A stretch of 64,000 nt of DNA, taken from positions 299,635 through 363,634 of the forward strand of contig NW_019773848.1 in the NCBI RefSeq assembly GCF_001039355.2, written 5' to 3'. A program made the translations under genes and the position numbers. A model generated the notes under the pieces. The model saw nothing but the letters and a program-made list of their open reading frames with translations. It ran no database searches and was not told the origin of the DNA. This DNA is from Lingula anatina (taxonomy: Eukaryota > Brachiopoda > Lingulata > Lingulida > Lingulidae). Numbering within the stretch: position 1 is the first letter of the stretch; each line of letters begins with the position of its first letter. Shown here one piece after another: positions 34,712-47,337 of this stretch.

Positions 34712-37700
34712 CTAATTGTTTGAAATGCTCTTCCTCATCCCAGGAATTCTGGACGGAGGTCTCTTGGATGGAGTATCTGTGCAGTCTTGTGGATCATCTT
34801 TAGACAGACTATCTGTACTAGATGACACACTACTCTTTTTTAGTGTAAGTTTCTTTGTAGGAAGACCAGTAGGTTTTCGTGGAGTTACAGCAGCAGTTGT
34901 TCTCTGCCCTTGTTGCAAGTTTTCTCGACTGCGACTGGGAGTTAATTTGGTCAAACTGCCATGTCTTCTCATCGGGGTACCTGATGGCTTAATCCCAGGT
35001 ACCGATCGTGGAATACCATGTGACTTTCCAGTAACTTCTGCACGGTGTGGGGTAGGAGACCCCAAAGGGTTTCTTTCACTGGAGAGTTTGCTCAATCTGC
35101 TTGGTGACTTTGGGTATATTTTTTTACCTGAAATGGGGCGTGCATTCATGTTTCGGTCTCTTTCTTCCTCAGCGCCATTTGCTTTGACTTCTTGGGGACA
35201 ACAGCTACATGCTTCTTCATCAAAAACCATATCAGTGGATGATGAAGTGGAATGTGACATGTTATCTGCAATCAAACCTTCTTTGGGTATATCATACTTA
35301 NCTTTTTTTGTTCAAGTTGCTAAACAAGTTTTGCCACTCATAAATGTTTTATCTCAAGAAGCAGCTGTAATTTTTCATCAGAAGAAAAATGTTCCTCTTT
35401 ATTTTTCAAAACAACTGAACTCCACAACTATGTTAGCAACTTGCTTTCTTGCTTTGAGAATTTGTGACACTCAAAATAATGCTGCTTTGTACTTGGTGGC
35501 AGACTCAGATGAAACAGAAAATCATGGTTAAAGAGCACTCTCTTAGTGCAGATTGTCTAAATGTATGTTTTGGGAAAATTGTGATTGGCACATTTATTTT
35601 GCCAACAACAATATCAGCATATTCAGATTAAGTGACAGAAATAAATGTTACATAATTTCAGGACTCATTATTATACAAATATAAGTTTTATGTGTAAATT
35701 CGGTATTTATACAATAGATTCTTTTGTTAAGTTTGCAATCTGTTTAAACCATAATCTCATATATTTCACATACCATTAATGTTTCAAATAGTATATAAAG
35801 GGTATGGCATTGGAGTATCTGAGAGCCCTGATCATGTAGTGTAACTGTAAATGTATTAAAGCATTGATAACTTTAATGACCTAATTACTGTACAATCATG
35901 TTTTTCTAAACATACTAGTACATGGAAGAAGCCCATGCTAGATGTAACCTGCAGATTATGTTCAAGACAACTACTGTCATTTGAAGATTGCATTCTTGCA
36001 GTTTTCAATTCAAAAATGTTCATGATCTTGAAATAATTTGTTCAAACTGTGAATAGTGATTACCTGTAAGATTGGATAGTTCAAAATCATGGGTCAAAAT
36101 TTATGAACTATTTGAAGTTGTAACTCTGGTATTGCTAAGTAATTAAACAGAAAATAAATGTAATTTTTAAATTATAAAGAAGCATATTTTATGTGAATCT
36201 GAAATGTGTTATTACTATTAAGTTTATTTAATGTAATCTTTTGATGTGTATTCTATAAGCTGAGGTACTAGTTCATCATTAAACGTGAATTGATGCAGAC
36301 AATTGTTACTTCAGATGACACAAGTTGTGCTGCTTCAGTTTGACGTTTCTATCTTGTAAAATGAAATGTTTATAATTGACTACAGCAGCTTTTTGATAAA
36401 ATAAGTCTTTAAATGGGCAGGACATTGATTGAGAATGTGAACTAGGAGTTTAAGTGCACCAAAATGAACTTGCCTGATTACTGCATACTACCTTTTTAAG
36501 GATGTAAAATTGTGAAAATAAGTCTGGGTGTGAGTGTTTGTGAAGAATTTATATTTGAATTAGATAGTGTACATGTGCTGTGCTCACTTTACAACCTACC
36601 AATACTTTATTTGGGAGGTTAATTGTTAAGTTCAAACAGCTGTAACAGCAAATAAATGTAAAAAAATACAAAAAGCTATGTTTAACAATTGGGTTATCTT
36701 GGATTTGTATTTTGTTTTTGGAGGTCCAAAATTTGATTATCATTATTAAACATTCAATAACAAGTGTGTCATTAACTTTACTCGAAAATGGAATACAGAA
36801 TAATCTTCAATATTATTAGTAACTTCATATAAATTTTATTAGCTTTTTGAAATTGAAAAAAAATTGAAAGGATACTTTTTATTATCACAGCAAAATATTA
36901 CATTCATAAATTCAATAACATTATGTACAAAAACACTTGGCACATCTGAATAAACTTGACCTGTCTGTGGCTTTGTAAGTTTTTGCCCTGATCAAACAAT
37001 ACACCGATATGTTATGAACCTGCAAGGTCCTTCAATCAACAGTTAATTTGCACTATGTAAATAACTGAAAATAGGAGAGCATCTCTGCATAACCAAGCAC
37101 ATCTTTTGAATGTGCTCTTTCTCACAGTGCAAACTTCCACTTTTTCCTTAGTAAATTACAGTGTGTATGCAACGCATTACATTTAAGGTAGACTAGAAGC
37201 TAGGCAAACTAACAACTCAGATTTTATCAAAGCTGATCATGGTTTCTAAAATGAATTCGAATATTGCTATTATATAACTTTGCTGATTAAGTCTTACGTA
37301 TTATGTAAAATATGTTTAAGTGAAATTGCACCTCCAGTCTATATCACTTCATTATCTTTGCATAGTTACAACTGATTAAGTAAATTGGACTGCATCCTTC
37401 AAATGAATCACATTTTTTTTTCAGAATGTTTATATATATCAATTTGGCAGTACCTTTGTGAAAGATTACTGACAATCTTTACTACTGATAAAGAGAAAGG
37501 TAACTTTGACTGTGGTGATATAACTTAACTAATTGTTTGAAATACTCTTCCTCATCCCAGGAATTCTGGACGGAGGTCTCTTGGATGGAGCATCTGTGCA
37601 GTCTTGTGGATCATCTTTAGACAGACTATCTGTACTGGATGACACACTACTCTTTTTTAGTGTAAGTTTCTTTGTAGGAAGACCAGTAGGTTTTTGTGGA

Positions 37701-38120
37701 GTTACAGCAGCAGTTGTTCTCTGCCCTTGTTGCAAGTTTTCTCGACTGCGACTGGGAGTTAATTTGGTCAAACTGCCATGTCTTCTCATCGGGGTACCTG
37801 ATGGCTTAATCCCAGGTACCGATCGTGGAATACCATGTGACTTTCCAGTAACTTCTGCACGGTGTGGGGTAGGAGACCCCAAAGGGTTTCTTTCACTGGA
37901 GAGTTTGCTCAATCTGCTTGGTGACTTTGGGTATATTTTTTTACCTGAAATGGGACGTGCATTCATGTTTCGGTCTCTTTCTTCCTCAGCGCCATTTGCT
38001 TTGACTTCTTGGGGACAACAGCTACATGCTTCTTCATCAAAAACCATATCAGTGGATGATGAAGTGGAATGTGACATGTTATCTGCAATCAAACCTTCTT
38101 TGGGTATATCATATTTATAT
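32459..38120. repeat. Near-identical 2.8-kb direct repeat around a single N (probable assembly duplication)
   Basis: 32459-35300 and 35302-38120 are near-identical direct copies meeting at the N (35301). Differences are scattered substitutions and small indels, for example a 22- to 23-bp block present twice near 33238-33285 and once in the second copy. The first copy includes most of the last exon of the coiled-coil gene and breaks at the N inside that exon; only the second copy continues into the upstream exons. This fits an unmerged haplotype or contig overlap. Confidence 0.85.
34712..35300 (-). pseudogene. Duplicate, truncated copy of the last exon of the coiled-coil gene
   Basis: The frame encodes the same 187 C-terminal residues as the last exon at 37529, with few changes (for example Thr for Ala in the CTD(A/T)PSKRPPS segment and Arg for Gln in TPRKPTG). 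It is cut at the N and has no upstream exons. It is most likely an allelic copy placed in tandem by the assembly, not a second gene. Confidence 0.75.
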
Positions 38121-41100
38121 TGCAATGTGCTTTCTCCACATGCATAATTGTCTGCAAGATCCTGGTCAGCAATTTCCTTCCCCACCAGTGGGTCTCCTTT
38201 ATATTGGAACTCCTCCAGATGCTGTTCGGGTGCTAGACCTAGGGTTTTATTCTTAGGGTCATGCAGACTTTGTCTATCCTCTACTCCCTGTAGGCCACAT
38301 CCCTGCTTCATTTCTTTTATTTGATCATCTTTTTGAGGTGGGTCTCCCGCAGATGCTTTACTCCCATTTTGTCCAAGTACAGCAAGCTCCTGTGACAAAA
38401 GTACACGCTTTTGCTCTTTCAGTATCTCCACTTCTTCACTCAGTTTATCCAATTTTTCTTTGCAAGCCTTTTGGTGGTTTTCTAGCGATTCCATAAACTG
38501 AGTACCAAAACTGGAAAGTGCTTCTTGACCTGCAGCAATATATTAAAACTTTGATTATAAACATGTGTTACATGAATTCATTTTTGGTTTATTACATCCC
38601 AGCTATTAACACACAACATATTGACTATGTTATATGTCATGTTTGTTCCAATAAGGACAATTGGAATCAAGGGACAGAACATGTTTCACTTCTACCAAAC
38701 TTTTTTTTACTTTCATAAAGTTATTTCTTGAAAACATTTATAAAGTTTGCCTCATAAAAAAATTCCCCAGAGTACACAATGTGCAACATAAAAACATGTT
38801 CATGGGATCAAAACACAGATCTCTAAAGTAAATGTGGTTTCATATATGTAATAGAAACTCTACAAAACTTACCAGCACTGTTTTCTTTTGGGGTCAATGT
38901 CTCAATCATCTGACTTAACTAAAAATAAATTAAGCTTGAAACTATTTTGTCTACAACCTCCATGAACAATATTAACAAAAATTCTAAATGATAACATGAA
39001 GAACAAAAACTCATCTTAAGGGCCTTTTTTAATTCTTTTCTACTAATTGCAAAAAGAATAGACATCAAATTGTCTAATTTAATGATTAGTTTCTGTAGCA
39101 CATCAAAACTTACTTGATCTGCCTGTGACTTGAAAGTAGACAAAAAGTTCTTTAATGCCTGCTCCGAAGCAGTATCTCTCAGCTCTTCATAGGCTTCAAG
39201 TGTTGCTGAATTTAAGTAAAATTTTATAAATATGCCATTTAAACTAGCATATTTAATTTAGATATAAATCCATTATTCTAAATAAATTCAAATTCAAATC
39301 TAATTTACGAGCTCTTGCACTGGAGGATAAATTCAAGATTCTCCTTATCAATTTTTTTGATAAACTTATCAATTACATTTCAAAGGCTTGCAAACCAACT
39401 CCTCTGTACTTTCTTCAAATGTTTTATAACCTTCTCTGAAAAACAAAAGAAAAACAATTCATTTCTTCTTGATTGCTTTTAGTGAAGATTATGTTGTTAT
39501 TGAAAAAAATATGTTTTGAAGATGTCACTTGGAAGTATCCAGGTTCATCTCCTGCCATAAAATTATTATTAATTTTTTGCATTATAAATAAAGTGGATAG
39601 GCAGACATCACTATGCATTTGTTTCATGTGAGAGTCAATAAAATATCCTACCTTACAGCTTGGAACAATGACTCAGCATAATTGACTTGTAGTTGATAGA
39701 GTGACCTGTGGACTTTCAGCTCTTCTTTGACAGCTTTAGTCTGCAAGATGTAGGAATTGAAGAATCTTTAAACCTCATTTTGTACAAATAACAGATGTAT
39801 CTTTAAAATTTATTTGATGCATTTATGGACACAATCACCTGGAAGCATGGGGGGCGCATGCAACCACACACACAAACATATGTGTGCGCTCACTGATGCA
39901 CACCAACTCACCATCCTAGTGCTGTCTGCAAAAAGTGTAGTGATTTTACACAAGTTTCTGACTTTACCTCTAAGCCAAGGATATGTGAATGATAACTGAA
40001 AGCCTTCAAAAGTGCCCCAATCATCTGCCTGCCTTCTTTCTGTTTGACTTTGGGGAACTTTGGTAAAGCTGCTATAACATTGTCTACTGTCATGTCTTTC
40101 AAGATAGGCTTGGTAAGTGGAGGCTGTAATTGGTGACATTAAAAATGAGTCAGAATTATAAAGAGTAAAGCATAAATTTTGAATAATTCACCACACACAT
40201 GCACACATAAAAATTACTCTCATTTCATGTTCATATTGAAAAACAAGTCAAGCAATATTTTTATAAAGTAAGCACTAAAGAGGAAGTATACAGCATTCAA
40301 CAGTCTGATCTTGAACAAGAAATACGTTTTTTTAATGAATTCGAAATGATTGAATTTCTACATTTACTGAATTGAATTTATCATAGTTGTTGGACCTCTT
40401 AAAGAGTCTTTTCTCCAGGAAAATCTGACAACACAACTGATTAACTTAGGAGAGCAAACTGCTAGACATTATACATTCCCTTACCAATGGAGCATTGGGA
40501 ATGACAACAGACAAACTGAGAAGATCCTGACAGCAGTCTTTGAGCATATCACACGACTTTCTGGCATTGTTGGAGAGCTCGTCAAATACAACAGAGGACA
40601 AATGATGGCTAGCTGACTGTATCACAGTTGCTTCCAGAGATAATGTAGTATCCAGAGAGTGCTTTAAGCGTGTAAGTTGCTTGTACAGGTTAGTGAGTTT
40701 GGACTCCAATTTGGCCTAAAATGATACGAAAGCAAAATGATGAAATTGACAGTATTTTTTTAAATATAAATCCCCAAAACTAAGACACGAGGCTAAAAAT
40801 TTTATCAATCTACTTGTGAGCAACATTGAAAACTACATTTAAAATAATTTTTTTAATACTATTTACTGACAACTTAAAACCTTTGTTGTGTACATGATAG
40901 TTATTGTAAGTCCTAACTAAATAAGTAATTAAAATTTGTTTTATCCCTGTACACTGCTCATCATATCTTTTTTAATACTTTTAAAGTGCTATGATTATGA
41001 AACATCTTTTATATTTCGCAATAATTCACCTTTAAAAAAGAAACAGTTACTACTGTTACTTACACTGCTAATACCTACAAAACTTAAAATGTCCTTACCA

Positions 41101-42841
41101 CATGTTTAAGGTTGATATGATCTAGATTTCCACTACAGACTTCCAGAAGAGTCACTGGTTCAGAGGGACTGTGCTTGACAAAATCACTCATAAACAGCAG
41201 TGGCTTGGCCAGCTTCTCTGTGGTGACATTCTACAAAAGTTATGTTTTTAATTCAATATCACAGCCTCTGTCATGACACACACCGCAATTAAAGATATTA
41301 ACATACACTACTCAAACAATGTTTAGTATAACATATTAAATGAAATATTATTGTTTATTAAATATATGTTCTATATTCTAAAAAGCATTTAAGGTTTTAA
41401 CCTTATGTTAAAACATGTATAACGACCTTGATAATTACATCTTCAAAACATTTCTGAAGAGCCCCATATTTTAATATACACCTAGCAATTCACCTCTGTA
41501 TTTTTGAAGAGTTTTATTCTGGAAGACTCTATTGTCTCTACCATTCTTGTCAGCTCTGCTCTAGGAACTGGTACTTCTGGGCCACGGATATCTTTGGCAA
41601 TGAATGTCCTAATAATCATTGACAATACAATATTCACTTAACACATTACTAAATGGATCTACACCAAATACTTGTTTTATTTTTTTTTTCATTTTATGTC
41701 ATAAAAGGAGATAGGACCCAATTGGAGTAATATACAACACTGATAAGATTTAAATGGCATGGTACAGTATAAGGGGGAAAATGTAGCTTACTGTAAGGGC
41801 CTTCCATCTTTAGTATTTTCCATTACCAACTTATGATTGACATGACAAAAGAAAAAAGGATAACTATAAAACTTAAATCTTCACACACATATGGCAAATG
41901 AAATCAGATTACCTGCAAGTATCAGCCAGCTGGACGAGTGCATTATCTACATCCATGAGGCAGCTGCCACGGGAGCTCAGACCCTCTGATAACAGCAGCA
42001 TCTGAAATATAGAATAAATCTTCAAAGTTTTCTCTCTGACAAATGCCCTTCCTTCAGTAATCTTTAAACCTAACATATTCATTTGACAATAGCAACAAAT
42101 GAAACATTTCAACACACATTATACCCTACGAGTAAGATTTAAAGCCACTAAATGTTAAGTCTTATTATATTGTATTGTATTCTATATCAAAATATTATTT
42201 TATGTATTCAAATCTGAAAAGTACTTTGCGTGAACACATCTCAATGTGTATTGTTAATATTATACCTGTCTCTCAAGCTGAATAACTTGAGACTTGAGGA
42301 AATTCACCCTTCTTTCATCAAACTGCTCATGTGTGTTTTCTTTCACAAGCTGGCTGTAGAGCAATCTAAAAAGTCAATTTTAATTTGTACATTTATATAA
42401 TGTAGCATCAAATAAGTGCAGCAAATAAATACCAGTTATACTTGTTTGTGATCTCTCCAAATTCAGGTTAATAGTTTTATGCTACACAATTAAACTATAT
42501 GAAAAATCTTACTTCACATCCTCTAACTCTTGCTTCAGTTTCTTATTCTCTGCTTTCAATTCCTAAAAAAAATCATTACATGCATGGTTAATAAGAAATT
42601 GTCCATTTGAAGTTAACAAAAAAGTAGGGAGGATGCATGTTTCTAATCTGTTAATAAAATGTACACCTGAACTGGAAAAAACTCCACCACTGCTACTTAC
42701 TGATTTAGATTTTTAGATAAAAAATGCTTTAAACTGTACCTTGACATCCCTGTTGGCTTTTGAAAGACTTGCGCTGTTGTGGGCTGTGTCAATATTACTT
42801 TCCCCCAACAGCTCTCCTAGATGTTTCCCTGCTGGCTTCAT
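37529..42841 (-). CDS. Coiled-coil protein with basic Ser/Pro tail and SxIP motif, unrecognised
   Basis: Thirteen minus-strand exons: 42740-42841, 42513-42562, 42266-42365, 41913-42001, 41494-41608, 41099-41230, 40485-40715, 39968-40123, 39652-39740, 39377-39435, 39114-39205, 38873-38918 and 37529-38529. All junctions are GT-AG and in phase, giving 753 residues starting MKPAGKHLGELLGES. Residues about 30-110 are coiled-coil (KELKAENKKLKQELEDVK; ERRVNFLKSQVIQLERQ). A long predicted-helical middle follows (to about 420), then a second coiled coil (KLDKLSEEVEILKEQKRVLL). The last 200 residues are disordered, basic and Ser/Pro/Thr-rich, with SPSRLSKLSSERNPLGSP and, near the end, PPSRIPGMRKS. Ser-Arg-Ile-Pro in a basic setting matches the SxIP signature that recruits EB1 to microtubule plus ends. 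I infer a centrosomal or microtubule-associated protein but do not recognise the family. Confidence 0.85.
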
Positions 42842-43809
42842 TCTCTCTAGCTATATGTCTAGAAAAATTAAATAAAGAAAGGTGAGATTATTTCATATTG
42901 TTCCAAATATTACAATTAAAGGTGAAGATTCTTTTTTCTTCCTCTCTCTGTAGAACGGTTGCTCATATAGTTCTCTGGCAATGCAAATCTGGTTATCGTG
43001 TCACATGTGTTACGAAAATATTTGAACAATAGCTATAATATTTCATGTTAAAACTATAAAAATGTGTAAATGCATTAAGAAGGCCCACTTATACACCCAC
43101 ATACAGTATAATAATAGTCAGTGGCCTTTTGTGTCTGATAACATTTGCCTGGCTTTCATATCTTTGCAAGCCAGATTGCTTCTGGCATTCAAAAATAACA
43201 TGTACCCATGCAGTAGTCTAACTGGAAATGGCAAAATAAAATCCAGCTGTTATCTTAAGTACATGTACATGTACATGGTATACTGTACAAACTCTCAATA
43301 TAATGGTAAAATGTTAGTTCAAAAACACAAACCATGCCATAAAGTCTAAGGCTTTGCTTACAAAATATATCAATCAAATGAAAATGATTGATCTATTCAT
43401 CTCACGCTAATTACAGGTATAATTATAAGTTATTAAGATCAAACATTTTGAAACGATACTCATGCATGCAATCTTGAGTGCATGTAGCAAAATGGATTGG
43501 AGTCAACGATGCAAAATACCCTCAGAAATTAGAGAGAGAAAAAGAAAGAAAACACAAGGGCCATGTCAGTGTTCCTAACAATGACTTGCCATTTAACAAA
43601 TATTAGGATGAATAATACTTGTAGTAAAACGAACATCATTAACGTTATATTAACAATGAATGACATTGACACGCTCGGCTATCACCTTGATCGGTTGATA
43701 ATTAAACTGACTTATTTTTACAATAGCGCATAATCTTGTTGCAGTGATTTTGCCACAACTCGCATACCTAGCTCAGACTGCTATTAGATTGTACAGGGAA
43801 ACGGCATAC

Positions 43810-44340
43810 CTGGAGGAACACCTGCCTCCTCTCTTTACACAGCAAGCTTTCGTACCTCCGTCACTTAGAGAACCACTTTCATTGACCTCTATGCTGACCT
43901 CATTCATTTATGCCATGAGGAGACAGTGCATCTACATCTAATATGATGCTTCCAAAGGATTGTCGTCCACAAACTGTAGGGCGAAGTTTTTTAATCAAAT
44001 ATCTATTTCAAAGCATAGAAAGTTCACTTTATCAACAGTAACAGTACAGGAACTTAGCGTTAACGTAACATTTTGTTGACGTCACGTGATCAACGTCAGC
44101 TCTAATTTTATGAAGTGAATCAGCCGAAATTTATATGACTTCTGTGTAGACAACTTGTACTTATGTGTGTGGTGTGGATCAACGATAAACTAACTTATCA
44201 TCAAATGTGTTACGTTACTGTCAGCCAACACGGAACTGGATCAAATACTCCTCAGTACATGAAAAACTGAGAGAAGCACCTGTAAATTGTAAATCACCCT
44301 GAACACCTGTAATACCAGTGCATGTAGTATCTGTGTAAGT
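43810..44340. promoter_or_regulatory. Probable bidirectional promoter with 5' UTR exons
   Basis: The coiled-coil gene (-) has an acceptor (TTTTTCTAG, about 42861) just upstream of its ATG, and the MPPED gene (+) has one at 44589-44596, so both begin in upstream noncoding exons. Candidate donors are CCTCCAG|GTATGC on the minus strand at 43810 and CTGT|GTAAGTAATG on the plus strand at about 44333. The CRE/E-box pair at 44077 lies between them. No transcript evidence is available. Confidence 0.4.
44077..44088. promoter_or_regulatory. Overlapping CRE (TGACGTCA) and E-box (CACGTG)
   Basis: TGACGTCACGTG: a full palindromic cAMP-response element overlapping a palindromic E-box, in the presumed shared promoter. 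Consensus match only; factor binding is inferred. Confidence 0.5.
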
Positions 44341-44608
44341 AATGTTTGGTAATGTAGCAAGCAGAATTCAAGTAGAGCCAAAAGTGATGGTAATTAACTA
44401 TCTACAACGATGGTCTCACACTTTGGCTTAATTTATGGAATTAATACATGAGCAGTCGATACAGAAATTATCATCATTAGCACATGTATAATCATCTCTT
44501 TCATTTTTTTCTTGTCAGTTTTGATGTAGGTGAAATCTGCAATTATGAGACAGCATAAATCGAAATTAATGTTTATTCACAATTTCATTTTTCCAGAAAA
44601 CCACTTTG

Positions 44609-46809
44609 ATGTCACATCTGAAGAAAATATTTCGAGGTCCCACAAAGGACAAAGCCATGGGAGAATTGGATGGCATCAAGGTGCATCAGTTCACTGACAA
44701 TCCTACAAAAGCATGGTCAATGTTGAAGGTGAAACAAAAAGTGAAAAAAGTTACTTGTTTGCCACTGGATACTCCCATCTACCCAGACAAAGTGAGATTT
44801 GTTTGTATATCAGATACTCACCACCAAACACACAAAATGAACCCAATACCAAATGGAGATGTCTTGCTGCATGCTGGAGATTTCACTTTCCATGGAGAGA
44901 TTGATCAAACCATTGCTTTTAATGAATTTTTGGGTGAGAATCAGAAGACTTTTAAAATCAGACATATATAAAAAGCAATTTGATGTTTGATTAAATTTAG
45001 ACATGTTAGTCTCTCTGCATAGTTAAAGTAAATTCTACCATTTTAAGGTACAATAAGGATTGACTGTTATTTAATCTAAAGAAAATCAATCCTATTCAGC
45101 AAGTGCTGGGGTAAGAGTCATACAACATGAAACATTCTGTGTTATTATTTGTCACAGGTCAGAATAAAATACAAGCAGATTTTTAATCCATCTAGGCCAG
45201 ATTAAAATTTCAATTGGCCTAACCAGATTTAAATCAGCCTAGACCAGACTGTTACTTATGACTATATTTGCTTATATTTGACATCAATTCCAGGAAGCTT
45301 ACCTCACAAATATAAAGTGGTCATTGCTGGAAATCATGATATAACTTTTGATGAGGAAAGTTTAGCCACCAGACCAAACCTTAAGCATGTCTTCAGAATA
45401 GATGTGGATAAATTGAAAGCAACCCTCTGTTCAAAAACAGGGAAAGAGAATCCACACATGTGGGATCTTCTCACTAACTGCATCTATTTGCAAGACTCTG
45501 CCATTGATATCTATGGTTTAAAGATCTATGGTTCACCCTGGTAAGACATTCTTTTCTATAGTTCATATATTTTTAATGAAAACTTTACATAAGGGAATTG
45601 CATTTTTTTTTTGTAAAACATGTACAGACTGTATGGATCATATTTGGGTAAAATGTTTGAGGAAGGAAATAATGCTTTTGTCTTATTAGACATAAATGTG
45701 CCTGTAATTATATGCGTAAAGTATACATATGTATGCATATTCCCTTTTATCTATAAAACGTATTTATGGTGATTTTTCACAAAATTTCTAATAAATGTCT
45801 GTATAATTTGTAGGCAGCCAGAATTCTGTGGCTGGGGATTCAATGTTACAAGAGGAAAAGATATATTGGAGAAGTGGAATCTTATTCCAAAGGATGTTGA
45901 TGTTCTTTTGACTCATGGACCTCCTATTGGTATTTAATGTTGTCCTTTAATATGTATTTAAATAATAGAAATGAAATAACCACAGTGGGAGTGGCATGAG
46001 AACAATTTACATGTTATGCTTGCCAATAAGCCTTTTTAAATGGCCAGTTTCACACTGAAAAAAATCTCATAAAAAGTTTACCTTCTAAACCATCACATTT
46101 TTATTTTGGAGTCTTTTTTAAAATAATTTTGAATTAAGTTTAATTTCATTTGGCAGTTATGAGAAGAAAAAAAAAACACCCAAGACATACCTATCTTGGC
46201 AACGTACATATTTTGGCCAGACACATGTAGATTTCTGTTTATGCACTCTTACTTTGCACTTGGTATTACACAAGTCAGAAGGCCAAAAACAGGATTCACA
46301 TCCTGTGCTCAGATGCAATTATCTTTTAAAATCCCAATGGTTTCATGCTTTTATCTTTGTAGGCCATGGAGATATATGTTTTGATGGACTTAGAACTGGT
46401 TGTGTGGAACTGCTCAGTGTCATTCAGAACCGAGTTCAGCCTAAGTATCACATCTTTGGCCACATTCATGAAGGTAAGGCATTTGGGCAGGTTTTATGTT
46501 TGAAATTAATTTGTAAAGCATAGTATATTCTGGTATGTAAAAATGAATTTAAGTGTGATTGATTTAAAGGTGACTGATTAAAATGATCAACATTTTGTTC
46601 TTGTAACATTTAAATATAAATATAAATATAATATCTATGGCTTAGGTTATGGTGTGACAACAGATGGGACAACAACCTTTATCAATGCCTCAACTTGCAC
46701 GCTTCGGTATAAGCCAACAAACCCACCCATCCTTTTTGACCTGCCTCTGCCAGAAGGATACACCAAGGAAAATGATGGGGCTGGTGTCTCGGCAGATTAC
46801 AAGGGTTGA
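44609..46809 (+). CDS. MPPED1/2-type class III metallophosphodiesterase
   Basis: Exons 44609-44933, 45294-45540, 45814-45929, 46363-46473 and 46646-46809, in phase, 320 residues. The family hydrolyses cyclic nucleotide or other phosphodiesters with a two-metal calcineurin-like fold. Metal-binding motifs appear in order: ISDTHHQTHK, GDVLLHAGDFT, VIAGNHDITF, LLTHGPPIGHGD and FGHIHEGYG, then DGTTTFINASTCT and NPPILFDLP. The usable start is the ATG at 44609. His263 in FGHIHEG is the canonical metal/active-site His. The last three codons (Tyr-Lys-Gly) and the TGA stop come from a mariner inserted at 46798; without it the frame would end in TAA after Asp317. The 3' UTR then runs through the mariner to a poly(A) signal at 48305. 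Confidence 0.95.
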
Positions 46810-47337
46810 TTAATAAGTAGTGAGCCTCGTATAGAAGGGGTACACATTTTACAAGTATTTTTCTTTATTTTTCAACATAGTCTCCTTGAGTATCTATACA
46901 CTTTTGCCAGTGAGTTTTGAGAGCCTCTATGCCACTTTTGTAGAAGCCCTTCTCTTGGCCGTTCAGAAACCCCTCCACTTCACGTATGGCGTCATCATCT
47001 GACACAAAGTGAGCACCTGAAATGGCCTTTTTCAATTTGGGAAATAGATAATAGTCAGAGGGAGCAAGGTCAGGCGAATAAGGTGGATGTTCTATCAGTT
47101 CAAAGCCACACTCATTGAATGAAGCCATGGCAATGACAGACTTGTGAGCAGGGGCATTGTCCTGGAGGAACAGTACACCTTTCCTGAGCTTTCCGCTGCC
47201 TCGTCGACATAAACTAACCAAATGACACCAAACTTTGGCTACACACCTTTAAATAGTCAGGGAATAGAAGGGCTGAAAAGGGATATCCCTGCTTAACCCC
47301 TTCCACACGAGGCTCACTCCTTATCAGTCAACCCTCG
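46800..47337 (-). mobile_element. Internally deleted mariner element
   Basis: Imperfect terminal inverted repeats of about 32 bp (CAAGGGTTGATTAATAAGTA at the left; CGAGGGTTGACTGATAAGGA at the right, reverse complemented), both continuing to GTGAGCCTCGT. The flanking TA duplication is at 46798-46799 and 47338-47339, the exact mariner target. It is 538 bp against about 1.3 kb for intact elements, with the N-terminal half of the transposase gene missing. Confidence 0.95.
46865..47221 (-). pseudogene. Mariner transposase, C-terminal part only
   Basis: The minus-strand frame contains LFLQDNAPAHKS and HPPYSPDLAPSDYYLFPKLK. These carry the second and third catalytic Asp with 34 residues between them (DD34D). 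The first Asp and the DNA-binding helix-turn-helix domains are absent, so this copy cannot transpose by itself. Confidence 0.93.

Noticed and set aside
34716-35531. 271-residue plus-strand ORF running across the N at 35301
   Set aside because: Antisense to the coiled-coil exon and joined through the artefactual junction.
34712-38494. Tandem duplication of the coiled-coil gene's last exon as a real second gene
   Set aside because: Copies are near-identical, meet at an N, and the first lacks all upstream exons; an assembly overlap explains it better.
43744-43941. Short plus-strand ORF (QLAYLAQTAIRLYRE...)
   Set aside because: No family recognised; the opposite strand fits a noncoding 5' exon of the coiled-coil gene with a good donor at 43810.
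44606-44608. TTG as an alternative start for the MPPED gene
   Set aside because: The ATG follows directly at 44609; a non-AUG start is not needed.
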